64,000 bases of DNA from Ornithinibacillus halotolerans (GTDB lineage Bacteria > Bacillota > Bacilli > Bacillales > Amphibacillaceae). The stretch's first letter is position 1, and every line of letters starts with the position of its first letter. Under the pieces are notes generated by a model that saw only the letters and a list, made by a program, of their open reading frames with translations, did not search any database and was not told the origin of the DNA. Shown piece after piece: positions 38,877-48,526 of the stretch. The translations under genes were made by a program, and so were the position numbers. The DNA lies in contig NZ_BMEY01000001.1 in assembly GCF_014637405.1 (NCBI RefSeq), forward strand, positions 248,001-312,000, in the 5' to 3' direction.

Positions 38877-39593
38877 TTAAGACCAACCACCGGAAATGGT
38901 TAAAATTTCACCATGGATATAGGATGCTTTTTCACTTAATAAAAAACTAACAGCATTCGCTACATCTTTTGTTGTTCCTGCACGATTTAATGGAATTTCA
39001 TCGACGATAGCGTTAATCTCTTCCATAGAAAAGGGGTTCATTTTTGTTCGGATAAATCCCGGGCTCACCGCATTTACTGTTATTCCACTAGGACCGACTT
39101 CTTTAGCTAATGACTTAACAAAACTATTTTGCGCACCTTTTACTGCAGAATATAGCACTTCATAACTTGCTCCCATTTCTCCCCATATAGAAGAAACCAG
39201 GATGACTTTCCCTGATTTTCTTTTGACCATTTCAGGCAATAAACTTTTGACAATTAACATTGGAGCCTTTACGTGAATGGAAATCATTTCATCCATCACT
39301 TTATTTGGAGTTTCTTGAAATAAACCGTAATATGCGATTCCACTTGCAAATACAATGGCATCCACCGAATAAAGGATGTTAGACAAGAACTGTTCAATAC
39401 CTTCTGAAGTGGATAAATCTGCTTGAATAACATCCATTATCGATTCTTCAGGTAAACGGTTGATCACGTGACCGATCATATTCCTATTTTGATTATAATG
39501 TAAAAGTAAAGAATATCCTTCCTTGCCTAGTTGTACAGCAATTTCGCTACCAATATCTCCACTAGCTCCAATCACTAAAACTGTTTTCCCCAT
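38877..39593 (-). CDS. ymfI: YmfI, SDR-family EF-P 5-aminopentanone reductase
   Basis: A 238-residue short-chain dehydrogenase. Cofactor motif VIGASGDIGSEIA, catalytic Ser in VSSIWGEMG and YxxxK as YSAVKGAQN. In B. subtilis YmfI finishes the 5-aminopentanol modification on elongation factor P Lys32, needed for swarming. Assignment to that role rests on synteny with ymfH/ymfF and ymfJ. It starts 9 nt after the ymfH stop. Confidence 0.9.
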   Translation of the reverse strand: MGKTVLVIGASGDIGSEIAVQLGKEGYSLLLHYNQNRNMIGHVINRLPEESIMDVIQADLSTSEGIEQFLSNILYSVDAIVFASGIAYYGLFQETPNKVMDEMISIHVKAPMLIVKSLLPEMVKRKSGKVILVSSIWGEMGASYEVLYSAVKGAQNSFVKSLAKEVGPSGITVNAVSPGFIRTKMNPFSMEEINAIVDEIPLNRAGTTKDVANAVSFLLSEKASYIHGEILTISGGWS

Positions 39594-39602
39594 ATGTTAC
39601 TC

Positions 39603-40886
39603 CTATTCAGCAGATATCGTACAAACACTTAATCTTTCTTTAGAAATCCAATTTTTCAAGTAATCATTCGCATCATCAACAGTTAACTCTTGAATAATTG
39701 GTATTAAATCAAAATAATCAACTTGAACGGTATGATAATGAATAAATTTACTGGCAATATTTTCTAATGAATTCATAGAACGAAGTAATTGTCCAATTCT
39801 TTTCCGTTTCATCCGTTCAAATTCTTCTTCTGTAATCTTCATATTATTAGTTGATAATAACAATTCCGTTATTTTAGTTGAAAATTGTTCTGGATTATTA
39901 GTGTTACCACCAATAATCGAATACCCGTAATTCTTATCCAAATTAGTTTCAAAATAAAAACTAGAATCAATAATATTTTCCTTATATAATTCTTCGTAAA
40001 ATTGACCGCTCTTAGAGAAAAAATAAGAAATAATCATATCCTGAAGCAAATCTTTTTGTACAAATTCTGACCCATTTAATTCTTGATAGGACTCTTTAAT
40101 TCCTACTGTACATTTAGCTACTGACACTGGCATTTTATGTTTATATTGCTTCTTAGCAACTTCTTTTGGTTCTTCAGGATAACTGCGTTGTATTTCTTCT
40201 AGTTTTGGGAATTCTTTAGCTTGCTGGTTTTCCTTAATCAAGGTCATCATCGATTCAGTATTAAAATTACCAGCAATAAAAAATGTCATATTTTCTGGAT
40301 GATAGAAAGTGTTATAACAAGTATATAAATCATCTTTCGTTATCTTATTAATAGACTCTACAGTACCAGCGATATCAATATTTATCGGTGTTTCTTTAAA
40401 TAATGCTTTAACGGTACCCATAAAAGATTGCCAATCCGGCTGATCATCATACATTTTAATTTCTTGCCCAATAATCCCTTTTTCCTTTTCCACCGATTGC
40501 TCAGAGAAATAAGGATCCTGTACAAAATCAAGTAAAGTTTTTACATTTTCCTCGATATTGGAGGTGGCAGAAAATAAATAGGCTGTTTTAGAAAAAGATG
40601 TGTATGCATTCGCTGATGCTCCCTGCTTACTAAAGTCTGCAAATACATCACGATCTTTTTTCTCAAAAAGTTTATGCTCTAAAAAGTGAGCAATACCATC
40701 TGGCACTGTTACTTCTTCTGATTGACCAATTGGAACAAATGTCCGATCCATCGAACCATAATTGGTAGAGAAAATTGCATAGGTTTTAGACATTTGCGGA
40801 CGAGGTAATAAGAAAACGGTTAAGCCGTTATCCAATTTCTCTTCATATAATGTTTCTTCAATATGTTTATATTCTTTACTATTCAT
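39603..40886 (-). CDS. ymfH: YmfH, M16 zinc peptidase (active-type subunit)
   Basis: A 427-residue insulinase-like peptidase. The inverted zinc motif HxxEH is intact (GIAHFLEHKLFEKKDRD), with the distal Glu region EKEKGIIGQEIKMYDD. The start is the ATG at 40886 after AAGGGGGCGGG; the 8-nt overlap with the end of ymfF implies translational coupling. M16 pairs usually combine an active and an inactive chain, here YmfH and YmfF. Substrate unknown; similar pairs process peptides such as subtilosin. Confidence 0.92.
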   Translation of the reverse strand: MNSKEYKHIEETLYEEKLDNGLTVFLLPRPQMSKTYAIFSTNYGSMDRTFVPIGQSEEVTVPDGIAHFLEHKLFEKKDRDVFADFSKQGASANAYTSFSKTAYLFSATSNIEENVKTLLDFVQDPYFSEQSVEKEKGIIGQEIKMYDDQPDWQSFMGTVKALFKETPINIDIAGTVESINKITKDDLYTCYNTFYHPENMTFFIAGNFNTESMMTLIKENQQAKEFPKLEEIQRSYPEEPKEVAKKQYKHKMPVSVAKCTVGIKESYQELNGSEFVQKDLLQDMIISYFFSKSGQFYEELYKENIIDSSFYFETNLDKNYGYSIIGGNTNNPEQFSTKITELLLSTNNMKITEEEFERMKRKRIGQLLRSMNSLENIASKFIHYHTVQVDYFDLIPIIQELTVDDANDYLKNWISKERLSVCTISAE

Positions 40887-42168
40887 TAGACCCGCCCCCT
40901 TCACTTGTTAATAAATATATCGTGTCTTCTTCTATGCTTTTACCGACCTCAGTGACCTCTTCAAGGTTTACTTTTTTTATATTCTCGATAAGCTCATGTG
41001 GAGAGAGTTCTACCTCAGCAATCACTTGTTGGTATAGCATTTCGATAATACCTTGTGGGTGATCAAGAGTTTCTAATAACTGGTTTACAATTAAGTCTTT
41101 CGTTTCTGATAGTTCCTCTTCCGTTATATCTCCATTTTTCATTGCATCCATTTGTTGCCTCATAATATCCCTAGCTTTTTCATAGTCCTCAGGAGCAATT
41201 CCACTAAATACAAATAATAGCCCTTTATGACTTTCTAACCTGGATGATGCATAGTAAGCTAGACTATTTTTTTCACGTACATTGATAAAGAGCTTTGAAC
41301 TTGGAAATCCACCTAATATACCATTAAATACTTGTAATGCAGGATAATTATCATCCTTATACGTAATATTGGTTCGATAGCCGATATGAAGTTTGGCTTG
41401 TTGTACATTTTGTTTTTCAATGATTTCTTGAGGTTCTTTCTTTTTGTTTAGCTGTTCATCTTTGCTTTCAGTTCTTTGGCTAATCTGATCCCTTTGGAAA
41501 CTCTCACCAACTAGTTCTTCCATATACACTTTGTCTAAATCGCCTAGTATATAAATATCGATTTGATCTTCTTTTAATAGTGAACGATAATATTCATATA
41601 AATCTGCTGCCGTTAGTTTATCTAAATCTTCTTCATAGCCTGAAACATGAATTTGATATGCTTCTCCTTCACACATCTCATCAATTAAACGCATATTTGC
41701 GTATCTCATTTTATCATCTACAACCGAGCGAATTTTTTGTCTTAACGTTTCTTTTTCACGATTAAATATCGTCTCATCAAAACAATTATTCGCTACATTC
41801 GGTTGAAAAATCACATCGTTTACTAATCTAATCGCTTGCTTCAACACATCTGATTCATTCGGGATAAACTTTTCATTCGCTACTTCTAAACGAAAACTTA
41901 GAATATGATTATTCCCTTTTTTGCCACCGTCAATAGAGAGGACAGCACCATATAAATTTTCTAATGCAATTTGAAACTCTTTTCTTGTAGGGTATTTTCT
42001 AGGACCTTGTTGTAATATTAATGGCAATAAAGCCCTCTTTGTTATCGTTTCACGGTCCAATGGGGCTTTTAATTTCACAACAATGTGTACGGTCTTAAAC
42101 TTTTCATTTGGTATGAGATGTAAGTTATAACTATCTAGCTTCTTTACTTCTTCTTTAATTGTAACCAT
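40879..42168 (-). CDS. ymfF: YmfF, M16-family protein lacking the zinc motif
   Basis: A 429-residue M16 homologue. The usual HxxEH position (around RALLPLILQQGPRKYPT) has no zinc ligands, while the fold markers LENLYGAVLSID and GILGGFPSSKLFINVREKNSLAYYA remain. It is therefore the structural partner of YmfH. The start is the ATG at 42168 after TTGGAGGAAC; upstream in-frame codons precede the ribosome site. Confidence 0.9.
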   Translation of the reverse strand: MVTIKEEVKKLDSYNLHLIPNEKFKTVHIVVKLKAPLDRETITKRALLPLILQQGPRKYPTRKEFQIALENLYGAVLSIDGGKKGNNHILSFRLEVANEKFIPNESDVLKQAIRLVNDVIFQPNVANNCFDETIFNREKETLRQKIRSVVDDKMRYANMRLIDEMCEGEAYQIHVSGYEEDLDKLTAADLYEYYRSLLKEDQIDIYILGDLDKVYMEELVGESFQRDQISQRTESKDEQLNKKKEPQEIIEKQNVQQAKLHIGYRTNITYKDDNYPALQVFNGILGGFPSSKLFINVREKNSLAYYASSRLESHKGLLFVFSGIAPEDYEKARDIMRQQMDAMKNGDITEEELSETKDLIVNQLLETLDHPQGIIEMLYQQVIAEVELSPHELIENIKKVNLEEVTEVGKSIEEDTIYLLTSEGGGSNE

Positions 42169-42288
42169 CAAAAGTTCCTCCAATTTTATACAATCCAAAC
42201 ATATAAGTTAGTTTGTACGTTTTTTTGCAATCAATGAACATTTGTTGATATCCATAGTTTACCATTTTTATGTTTGTAAATAAAAAAA

Positions 42289-42328
42289 TAGAGCTAATTT
42301 CCACGAAGTTCCGTGAAAATTAGCTCTT
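42289..42328 (-). terminator. terminator of the nucleoside ABC operon
   Basis: AGAGCTAATTT and AAATTAGCTCT flank a CACGG/CCGTG upper stem, followed by ATTTTTTTA on the minus strand. It lies just past the last permease gene. Confidence 0.92.
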
Positions 42329-42332
42329 ACTT

Positions 42333-43283
42333 CTATCGGCTACCTTTAATGTAAGGCTGTCCGTTTGCTGCTGGAGCATCTGCTCTACCGATTAGTCCAG
42401 CTAATGCTAGAATTGTTAACACATATGGAGCAATTAACAGATAAATTTGCGGAATGCCATCTAAGAATGGAATAGATGAACCTGAAATACTTAAACTTTG
42501 AGCAAATCCAAAGAATATTGCAGCTCCCATGGCACCAAGTGGATGCCATTTCCCAAAGATAACAGCAGCTAGAGCCATAAATCCTTGTCCAACGATAGTT
42601 GAATGGGAGAAGTTAGACACGATAGTTAACGCAAATACGGAACCACCTAATCCACCTAATACTCCAGATAAAATTACAGCAGTATATCTAATTTTTGATA
42701 CACTAATTCCGTTCGTATCCGCAGCCATTGGATGTTCACCAACAGCACGAAGACGTAAACCAAAAGCGGTTTTATATAAAACGTACCAAGCTACAACCGC
42801 AATAATAATTGCTACGTAGGAAGTCGCATATACACCTTCAAAAAAGATTGGTCCAATAACTGGTATCTTATGCAAGATCGGAATATCTGTTCTAAAGAAA
42901 CCGTCCACCATATCGGTTTGACCTTTACCGTACCACTGCTTCGTTAAGTACACACCTACACCAAGAGCTAGCATATTAATTGCTACCCCACTAACAGTTT
43001 GGTCTGCTTTAAAGGAAACGGATGCAACAGCATGTATAATCGCAAAAATACCACCTACAATACCAGCAACTCCAACTGCTATCCATGGAGTAATCGATCC
43101 TAAACTATCTTGGAAAGTTAGTGTAAATACAATACCAACAAATGCTCCCATAACCATTAAACCTTCTAGGCCAATGTTTATTACTCCAGACCGTTCACTA
43201 AATACTCCTCCAAGTGCTGTTAATATTAGGGGTGCTGAAAAGAATAACACGGTCGGTATCAATGATTGCAGTAAATCAATCAT
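42333..43283 (-). CDS. nupQ: nucleoside ABC transporter permease, NupQ type
   Basis: A 316-residue BPD_transp_2 permease with about eight to nine helices, conserved segments SGVINIGLEGLMVMGAF and AVGEHPMAADTNGIS. It pairs with the permease directly upstream (stop-start adjacent). Best model: B. subtilis guanosine transporter NupNOPQ. The exact nucleoside is not determined by sequence. Confidence 0.9.
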   Translation of the reverse strand: MIDLLQSLIPTVLFFSAPLILTALGGVFSERSGVINIGLEGLMVMGAFVGIVFTLTFQDSLGSITPWIAVGVAGIVGGIFAIIHAVASVSFKADQTVSGVAINMLALGVGVYLTKQWYGKGQTDMVDGFFRTDIPILHKIPVIGPIFFEGVYATSYVAIIIAVVAWYVLYKTAFGLRLRAVGEHPMAADTNGISVSKIRYTAVILSGVLGGLGGSVFALTIVSNFSHSTIVGQGFMALAAVIFGKWHPLGAMGAAIFFGFAQSLSISGSSIPFLDGIPQIYLLIAPYVLTILALAGLIGRADAPAANGQPYIKGSR

Positions 43284-44333
43284 TTATTTCCCCTCCTTTT
43301 TAAAGCGAAGCAATGCCCAGCGAATAATATAACTTGATGCAACAAAGAAAATAATTAAAGCAATTATAATGTCAACTAACTCGGTAGGCACACCAGCTCC
43401 AGTTGGCATCTCATTTGCACCTTCTTTAAGTGTTCCAAAGAGGAATGCAGCCATTACAACCCCGAACGGATTGTTTGCACCAAGTAATGCAACAGCGATC
43501 CCATCAAATCCAAGATTCGTAAATCCAGACATAACATGGATATTACCGAACGTACCTAACCCTTCCATTGCTCCTGCCAGTCCAGCAAAACCACCTGCAA
43601 TCACCATAGAAAGGATAATATTTTTACCTACTTTCATACCAGCATATTTAGAAGCATGCTTATTAAAACCAACTGCTTTCAATTCATATCCAATGGTTGT
43701 ACGTTGAATAATGAACCACATAATAACAGCTGCAAATAAAGCAATTAAGATTCCATAATGTAATCTTGAGTTTAACGTCATATTACTTAGGAAGTCTGAA
43801 GCTAAAGAAGCAGTATCAGCAATATTTTCTGTTTTTGTAGCATGATCAGTTAACACAGATCGAATAATATTATTTGATACATGAAGTGCAATATAGTTCA
43901 TCATAATCGTTACAATAACTTCATGCACACCAAGTTTTGCTTTTAATAAACCAGGTACAAATCCCCATAGTCCACCAGCAATCGCTCCTGCTAAAATTGC
44001 CAAAGGTAGATGAATAATAAATGGTGCATCAATAGCTATACCTACCCATACGGAAGCAAGCCACCCAACAATTACTTGCCCTTCAGCACCGATATTAAAT
44101 AGACCTGTACGGAAAGCAAATGCAATGGCAAGACCTGTTAAGATTAACGGAGTAGTACGACGGATCGTTTCTCCGATTGTATAAGCATCCCCAAAAGCAC
44201 CTCTCCATAAAGCTGCATAACCTTCGATAGGATTATAACCGGAAATAATCATAATAATAGCACCAACAAATAATCCTAAGAAGACTGAAAATACAGGAAT
44301 CATAAATGTCATAAACTTATTGTTTGAGGTCAT
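43284..44333 (-). CDS. nupP: nucleoside ABC transporter permease, NupP type
   Basis: A 349-residue permease with the first-subunit features ETIRRTTPLILTGLAIAFAFRTGLFNIGAEGQ and the EAA-like AVGFNKHASKYAGM loop. It overlaps the ATPase gene stop by 4 nt (ATGA), so the subunits are translationally coupled. Confidence 0.9.
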   Translation of the reverse strand: MTSNNKFMTFMIPVFSVFLGLFVGAIIMIISGYNPIEGYAALWRGAFGDAYTIGETIRRTTPLILTGLAIAFAFRTGLFNIGAEGQVIVGWLASVWVGIAIDAPFIIHLPLAILAGAIAGGLWGFVPGLLKAKLGVHEVIVTIMMNYIALHVSNNIIRSVLTDHATKTENIADTASLASDFLSNMTLNSRLHYGILIALFAAVIMWFIIQRTTIGYELKAVGFNKHASKYAGMKVGKNIILSMVIAGGFAGLAGAMEGLGTFGNIHVMSGFTNLGFDGIAVALLGANNPFGVVMAAFLFGTLKEGANEMPTGAGVPTELVDIIIALIIFFVASSYIIRWALLRFKKEGK

Positions 44334-45862
44334 TTGGATTCACCCGCCTTCGTCGTTGTGCTTCCTGCCATTAATAAACCAAGTTCATTTTCATCAGTTT
44401 CTTCAGGTTTTACATTTGCAACAATTTTACCATCAAACATAACCGCTATACGGTCACTTACGTCTAATATTTCATCTAATTCAAATGATATTAATAACAC
44501 GGCTTTACCCTTATCTCGTTCTTCAATCAATTTTTTATGAATAAATTCAATAGCACCGACATCAAGTCCTCTTGTTGGTTGAGCAGCGATTAATAAATCT
44601 GGTGAACGATCGATTTCACGTGCAATTATCGCTTTTTGCTGATTTCCCCCTGATAACGCACGGGCCAACGTGTAAACGCTCGGTGTACGTACATCATATA
44701 GTTCAATTAACTCTTCTGCCTTATTGAAAATTTCCTTCGGCTTCAGAATTGTATTTTTAGAATAAGGTTTTTGGTAATACGTTTGTAAGACAATGTTCTC
44801 TCCAATAGAATAATCCAAGACTAAACCATATTTATGTCTATCTTGTGGAATATGTCCTACACCGCTCTCGGTTACTTTTCTTGGTGATTTATTCGTTATG
44901 TCTTTATTATTTAAAAGAATTTGTCCACCGTTAGCCTTTGCTAAACCTGTTATAGCTTCAATAAGCTCTGATTGACCATTCCCATCAATACCAGCAATAC
45001 CAACTATCTCACCAGCACGCACTTCTAAGTCTAGTCCTTTTACGATGTTAACTTTACGAGCATCTTTAACATATAAATCATTAATTTTTAGTACAGCCTC
45101 TTTTGGTTCAGCAGGTTTTTTATCTGTTTTAAAACTTACTTCACGTCCAACCATTAGGGATGCAAGCTCATCTACATTCGTGTCGGCAATATTTACAGTT
45201 CCAATCCCTTTCCCTTTACGAATAACTGTACAGCGATCACTGACTTCCATAATTTCTTTTAGTTTATGAGTTATTAGAATAATAGATTTTCCTTCTCTAA
45301 CTAAAGAACGCATGATTTCTAGTAACTCTGTTATTTCTTGTGGTGTTAAAACAGCGGTAGGTTCATCGAAAATTAAAACTTCTGCACCTCGATAAAGCGT
45401 CTTCAATATTTCAACGCGTTGCTGCATTCCGACCGAGATATCTCTTATTTTTGCGGTTGGATCTACTTTTAATCCATAACGATCAGAAAGTTCTTGAATC
45501 TCTCTCTCTGCTTTTTTTAAGTTAATACTTCCTATTTTTGTTTTTGGTTCTTTTCCTAAAATGATATTTTGTGTGACCGTAAATGGTTCTACTAACATAA
45601 AATGTTGGTGTACCATTCCTATCCCTAAATCATTCGCTATATTAGGATTAGTGATCTTAACAGGTTCTCCTTTAACCCGAATTTCACCTTTTTCAGGTTG
45701 GTATAAGCCAAAGAGTACGTTCATTAATGTTGATTTACCAGCGCCATTCTCGCCAAGTAACGCGTGAATCTCGCCTTTTTTCAATTGAATAGTGATATTA
45801 TCGTTCGCAACAATACCAGGGAATTCCTTACGTATATTTAGCATTTCAATAACATAATCCAA
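44330..45862 (-). CDS. nupO: nucleoside ABC transporter ATPase, NupO type
   Basis: A 510-residue fused double ATPase. The first cassette has Walker A GENGAGKSTLMN and Walker B VLIFDEPTAVLT; the second has GIDGNGQSELIEA (degenerate Walker A), LSGGNQQKAIIARE and LLIAAQPTRGLD. This is the architecture of the BmpA-dependent nucleoside family (NupO/YufO). The start is a TTG after AAAGGGGTGATT. About 470 bp containing an inverted-repeat element separate it from the binding protein gene upstream. Confidence 0.92.
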   Translation of the reverse strand: MDYVIEMLNIRKEFPGIVANDNITIQLKKGEIHALLGENGAGKSTLMNVLFGLYQPEKGEIRVKGEPVKITNPNIANDLGIGMVHQHFMLVEPFTVTQNIILGKEPKTKIGSINLKKAEREIQELSDRYGLKVDPTAKIRDISVGMQQRVEILKTLYRGAEVLIFDEPTAVLTPQEITELLEIMRSLVREGKSIILITHKLKEIMEVSDRCTVIRKGKGIGTVNIADTNVDELASLMVGREVSFKTDKKPAEPKEAVLKINDLYVKDARKVNIVKGLDLEVRAGEIVGIAGIDGNGQSELIEAITGLAKANGGQILLNNKDITNKSPRKVTESGVGHIPQDRHKYGLVLDYSIGENIVLQTYYQKPYSKNTILKPKEIFNKAEELIELYDVRTPSVYTLARALSGGNQQKAIIAREIDRSPDLLIAAQPTRGLDVGAIEFIHKKLIEERDKGKAVLLISFELDEILDVSDRIAVMFDGKIVANVKPEETDENELGLLMAGSTTTKAGESK

Positions 45863-45968
45863 TTGAGAATCACCCCTTTATAATAAAATCAGATAAATTA
45901 TATTAATCTATAAAATTACCAAATGAAAGAGACAAAAATTATCCCCTTCAGTTGATAATCTTAAATTA

Positions 45969-46321
45969 GAGGCTGTAGCAAAATTATTAACAATGGTACG
46001 ATCAGAACATAATCAAGTGCATATAACCCGCCCCGGAAATATACTTCGCTTTCCGTGGGCGGCTGGTGAGCCAGGCTACTACTTGGAATTACTTCCATGC
46101 TGCCTTGCACCGAGGAAGCATACTGCGTAGCGAAACTTGCAGACGCAGGTGCATTCTCGGGGTCTCACCGATGCCTTTCCTCCCACAGGGCAAGGAACGC
46201 TTCGGCAGCGAAACATCGCACGCAGAAAAAGCGTTCTCCTTTTTCAAGGAGTCTCCGTATATTTCCGGGGCTAATATGGCGCAACACTCGCCTTTAATAC
46301 CCTTTAATTTTACTCAGCCTC
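45969..46321. repeat. inverted-repeat element, copy 1 (in the nup operon)
   Basis: A ~353-bp element between the binding-protein and ATPase genes, also present at 51947-52306. Outer ends GAGGCTG...AAAATT pair with AATTTTACTCAGCCTC. An inner perfect 15-bp inverted repeat, GCCCCGGAAATATAC (46030-46044) with GTATATTTCCGGGGC (46257-46271), encloses a GC-rich region with more self-complementarity (GGTGAG/CTCACC). It is MITE-like or a structured RNA and is much more GC-rich than its surroundings. The right end stops 8 nt from the nupN stop codon, so a transcript would fold just after nupN. Confidence 0.85.
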
Positions 46322-46329
46322 TATTTATT

Positions 46330-47439
46330 TTATAGAGACTCTTCGAAAGTCTTTAATTCTTCACGTGTTGTAGGAACTTCGATGTCGTTGTTACGGATTT
46401 TTTCTTCCCATTCTTTTACGGAAGAAATAATGTCTTCTGTCATCGCTTCTTCGTTAGTAGTTGCTACTGAAATACCGTTTTCTTCAAGACCGAATTCTAA
46501 TTGCTCTCCACCTGGGAACTTACCTTCAAGAGCTAGGTCTGAAACGTCTTTAACAGCAACGTCAACACGTTTAACCATAGAAGTTAAAGTAACGTTATGA
46601 TCCCCAATTACTCCTTCTTCATGTTGGTCACGGTCAACACCAATTACCCAAATTTCGCGATCTGGATCAGCATTTTTAAGGTCTCTAGCTTCGTTAAATA
46701 CTCCGTTACCAGTACCACCAGAAGCATGATAAATTACGTCAATGTCGTTGTTGTACATATCTGCTGCGATCATTTTACCTTTAGAAGCATCACCGAAAGA
46801 TTCTGCATATTGTACTTCTACTTCAATGTCAGGGTTTACAGATTTTGCACCAGCAATAAATCCAACTTCAAACTTGTTGATTAGAGGTGAGTCAACACCA
46901 CCAACAAAGCCTAATTTATTCGTTTTAGTTTTAAGCGCTGCAGCTACACCAACTAGGAAAGAACCTTGATGTTCTTTAAATGTAATACTTACAGCGTTAT
47001 CTGCTTCTACTACGTCATCAACAATTGCGAAGAATCTATCTTCATTATTTTCTGCTGCTTCTTGAATCGTATCTTTTAATTCAAAACCAATACCAAAGAT
47101 TAGGTCATAATTTTCACGTACTAGACGGTTAACGTTTGGAACATAATCTTCTGGAGCATTTGATTGTGCGTAATCAATTCCATTACCTTTAGAAAAGCCG
47201 TGTTGATCGCCCCATTCTACTAAACCTTCCCAAGCTGATTGGTTAAATGATTTATCATCTACTCCACCAATATCAGTTACCATTGCAGCTGAAAATTCTG
47301 GTTCATCACCATTATCTGCACTACTATTGTTGCTGTCATTGTTTTTATTATTTGCACTGTTGTTATCTCCGCCACCACAAGCAGCTAAGATTAAACCTAG
47401 TCCAAGGATTAATACAAATAAAAAGCTTAATTTCTTCAT
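46330..47439 (-). CDS. nupN: BmpA-family nucleoside-binding lipoprotein, NupN type
   Basis: A 369-residue substrate-binding lipoprotein. Signal peptide with lipobox LILAACGGGD, a Ser/Asn/Asp-rich tether (~24-45), and the Bmp/Med domain (AAMVTDIGGVDDKSFNQSAWEG, IYHASGGTGNGVF, VIGVDRDQ). The start is the ATG at 47439 after GGGGGTATTATTC. It is probably the nucleoside receptor for the NupOPQ components downstream. The GntR gene lies 100 nt upstream on the same strand. Confidence 0.93.
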   Translation of the reverse strand: MKKLSFLFVLILGLGLILAACGGGDNNSANNKNNDSNNSSADNGDEPEFSAAMVTDIGGVDDKSFNQSAWEGLVEWGDQHGFSKGNGIDYAQSNAPEDYVPNVNRLVRENYDLIFGIGFELKDTIQEAAENNEDRFFAIVDDVVEADNAVSITFKEHQGSFLVGVAAALKTKTNKLGFVGGVDSPLINKFEVGFIAGAKSVNPDIEVEVQYAESFGDASKGKMIAADMYNNDIDVIYHASGGTGNGVFNEARDLKNADPDREIWVIGVDRDQHEEGVIGDHNVTLTSMVKRVDVAVKDVSDLALEGKFPGGEQLEFGLEENGISVATTNEEAMTEDIISSVKEWEEKIRNNDIEVPTTREELKTFEESL

Positions 47440-47539
47440 GAATAATACCCCCATATTTTTTTATTAAGTATTTCAGTGTACTGCTTATGTTACTGCTACT
47501 CTTGTTGTACATCACCTCCTAAAAGTATATGAGATTTCA

Positions 47540-48265
47540 TTACAACCGCTTTCTTAATACGTGAAAACTAAATACATCAGGACGAAAATAGTTTAGTGAG
47601 TATAAAACTGGCTCATCATTTTCGGTATAATGTATTTGTTTTAGTAGAAGCAACGATTGTTCAAAATCACAATTCAATAAATTAAAAATTCTTTCTTGGA
47701 AACTGACTGGTTCTATATACGTAATCGCGTAACTTACCTTTTTACCTGCATGTTCTTCTAATGTCTTAAATAAGGACTCCTCCTTATTTGCGGCTTCGTT
47801 AGGTATTAATCCTTCAGGTATTTTATCAATACAGAAGACAACTGGTTTGCCATCTGCAGTGCGAATACGTTCAATCTTCACAAGCCTTGTAATGTTATTC
47901 GGATGGAACTTCTGCCGTTCCTCTTCTGTAGGTTCAATAATTTCTGTTGAACAATATTGTGATCCAGGTGTTTTACCAGCTTGTTCAATCATATAAGTGA
48001 CACTATTCAATTCTTCTATTCCAGAGGAAACAATTGGTTTCGGATTAACGAAAGTACCAACACCATGTTTTCTCGTAACAATATTATCCTCTTCTAATAA
48101 ACGTAATGCTTCGCGCAATGTTGCTCTAGAGACACCGAGATTCTTAGCAAGCTCGAATTCAGATGGCAATTTTTCGTTTTCCTTATAATTACCGGCTTCG
48201 ATATCTTCCTTCAATTTATCTATTACTTGTAAGTATAAATGCCTAGAGTCTGATTTTATTGACAT
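47540..48265 (-). CDS. ymfC: GntR/HutC-family regulator YmfC
   Basis: A 241-residue repressor. N-terminal wHTH (YLQVIDKLKEDIEAGNYKENEKLPSEFELAKNLGVSRATLREALRLL) and a C-terminal UTRA effector domain (TRLVKIERIRTADGKPVVF, EPVSFQERIFNLLNC). It lies just upstream of the nucleoside transporter and after spoIIIE, as YmfC does in B. subtilis. Likely target is the adjacent nup operon (inference). The ATG follows CAGGAGGGCC. Confidence 0.88.
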   Translation of the reverse strand: MSIKSDSRHLYLQVIDKLKEDIEAGNYKENEKLPSEFELAKNLGVSRATLREALRLLEEDNIVTRKHGVGTFVNPKPIVSSGIEELNSVTYMIEQAGKTPGSQYCSTEIIEPTEEERQKFHPNNITRLVKIERIRTADGKPVVFCIDKIPEGLIPNEAANKEESLFKTLEEHAGKKVSYAITYIEPVSFQERIFNLLNCDFEQSLLLLKQIHYTENDEPVLYSLNYFRPDVFSFHVLRKRL

Positions 48266-48469
48266 AGAGGCCCTCCTGAGTATTTGCTATTTACTAACAA
48301 AATTTAAATCGACAAATACTGACAACCATACCTTGAATAATATATCATTAATTGCATAACAAATAAATAGTTTTATGTTAAATTGACGAATAAATTTAAT
48401 ATAAAACATACTAATATTGTTGAAAACGTTTGTAATAATACCCTGAAGCGATTTCAAAACCTCGCAAAA

Positions 48470-48514
48470 AAGAGGCTAAGCGAAAGATTATGTTTGTTTT
48501 ATCACTTAGCCTTT
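48470..48514 (-). terminator. spoIIIE terminator
   Basis: AGGCTAAG pairs with CTTAGCCT across a 24-nt loop, followed on the minus strand by CTTTTTTGCG. Confidence 0.7.
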
Positions 48515-48526
48515 ATAGAATACCAT

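Noticed and set aside
46066-46335. 89-residue plus-strand open frame within repeat copy 1
   Set aside because: It lies wholly in the inverted-repeat element, runs antisense to the transporter operon, has no ribosome site, and its similar frame in copy 2 reflects DNA repeat similarity rather than a protein under selection.
47400-47512. Short leader ORF starting at the ATG after AGGAGGTG before nupN
   Set aside because: The spacing of 2 nt between ribosome site and start is too short and the frame overlaps nupN. Kept only as a hypothesis about an orphan ribosome site.
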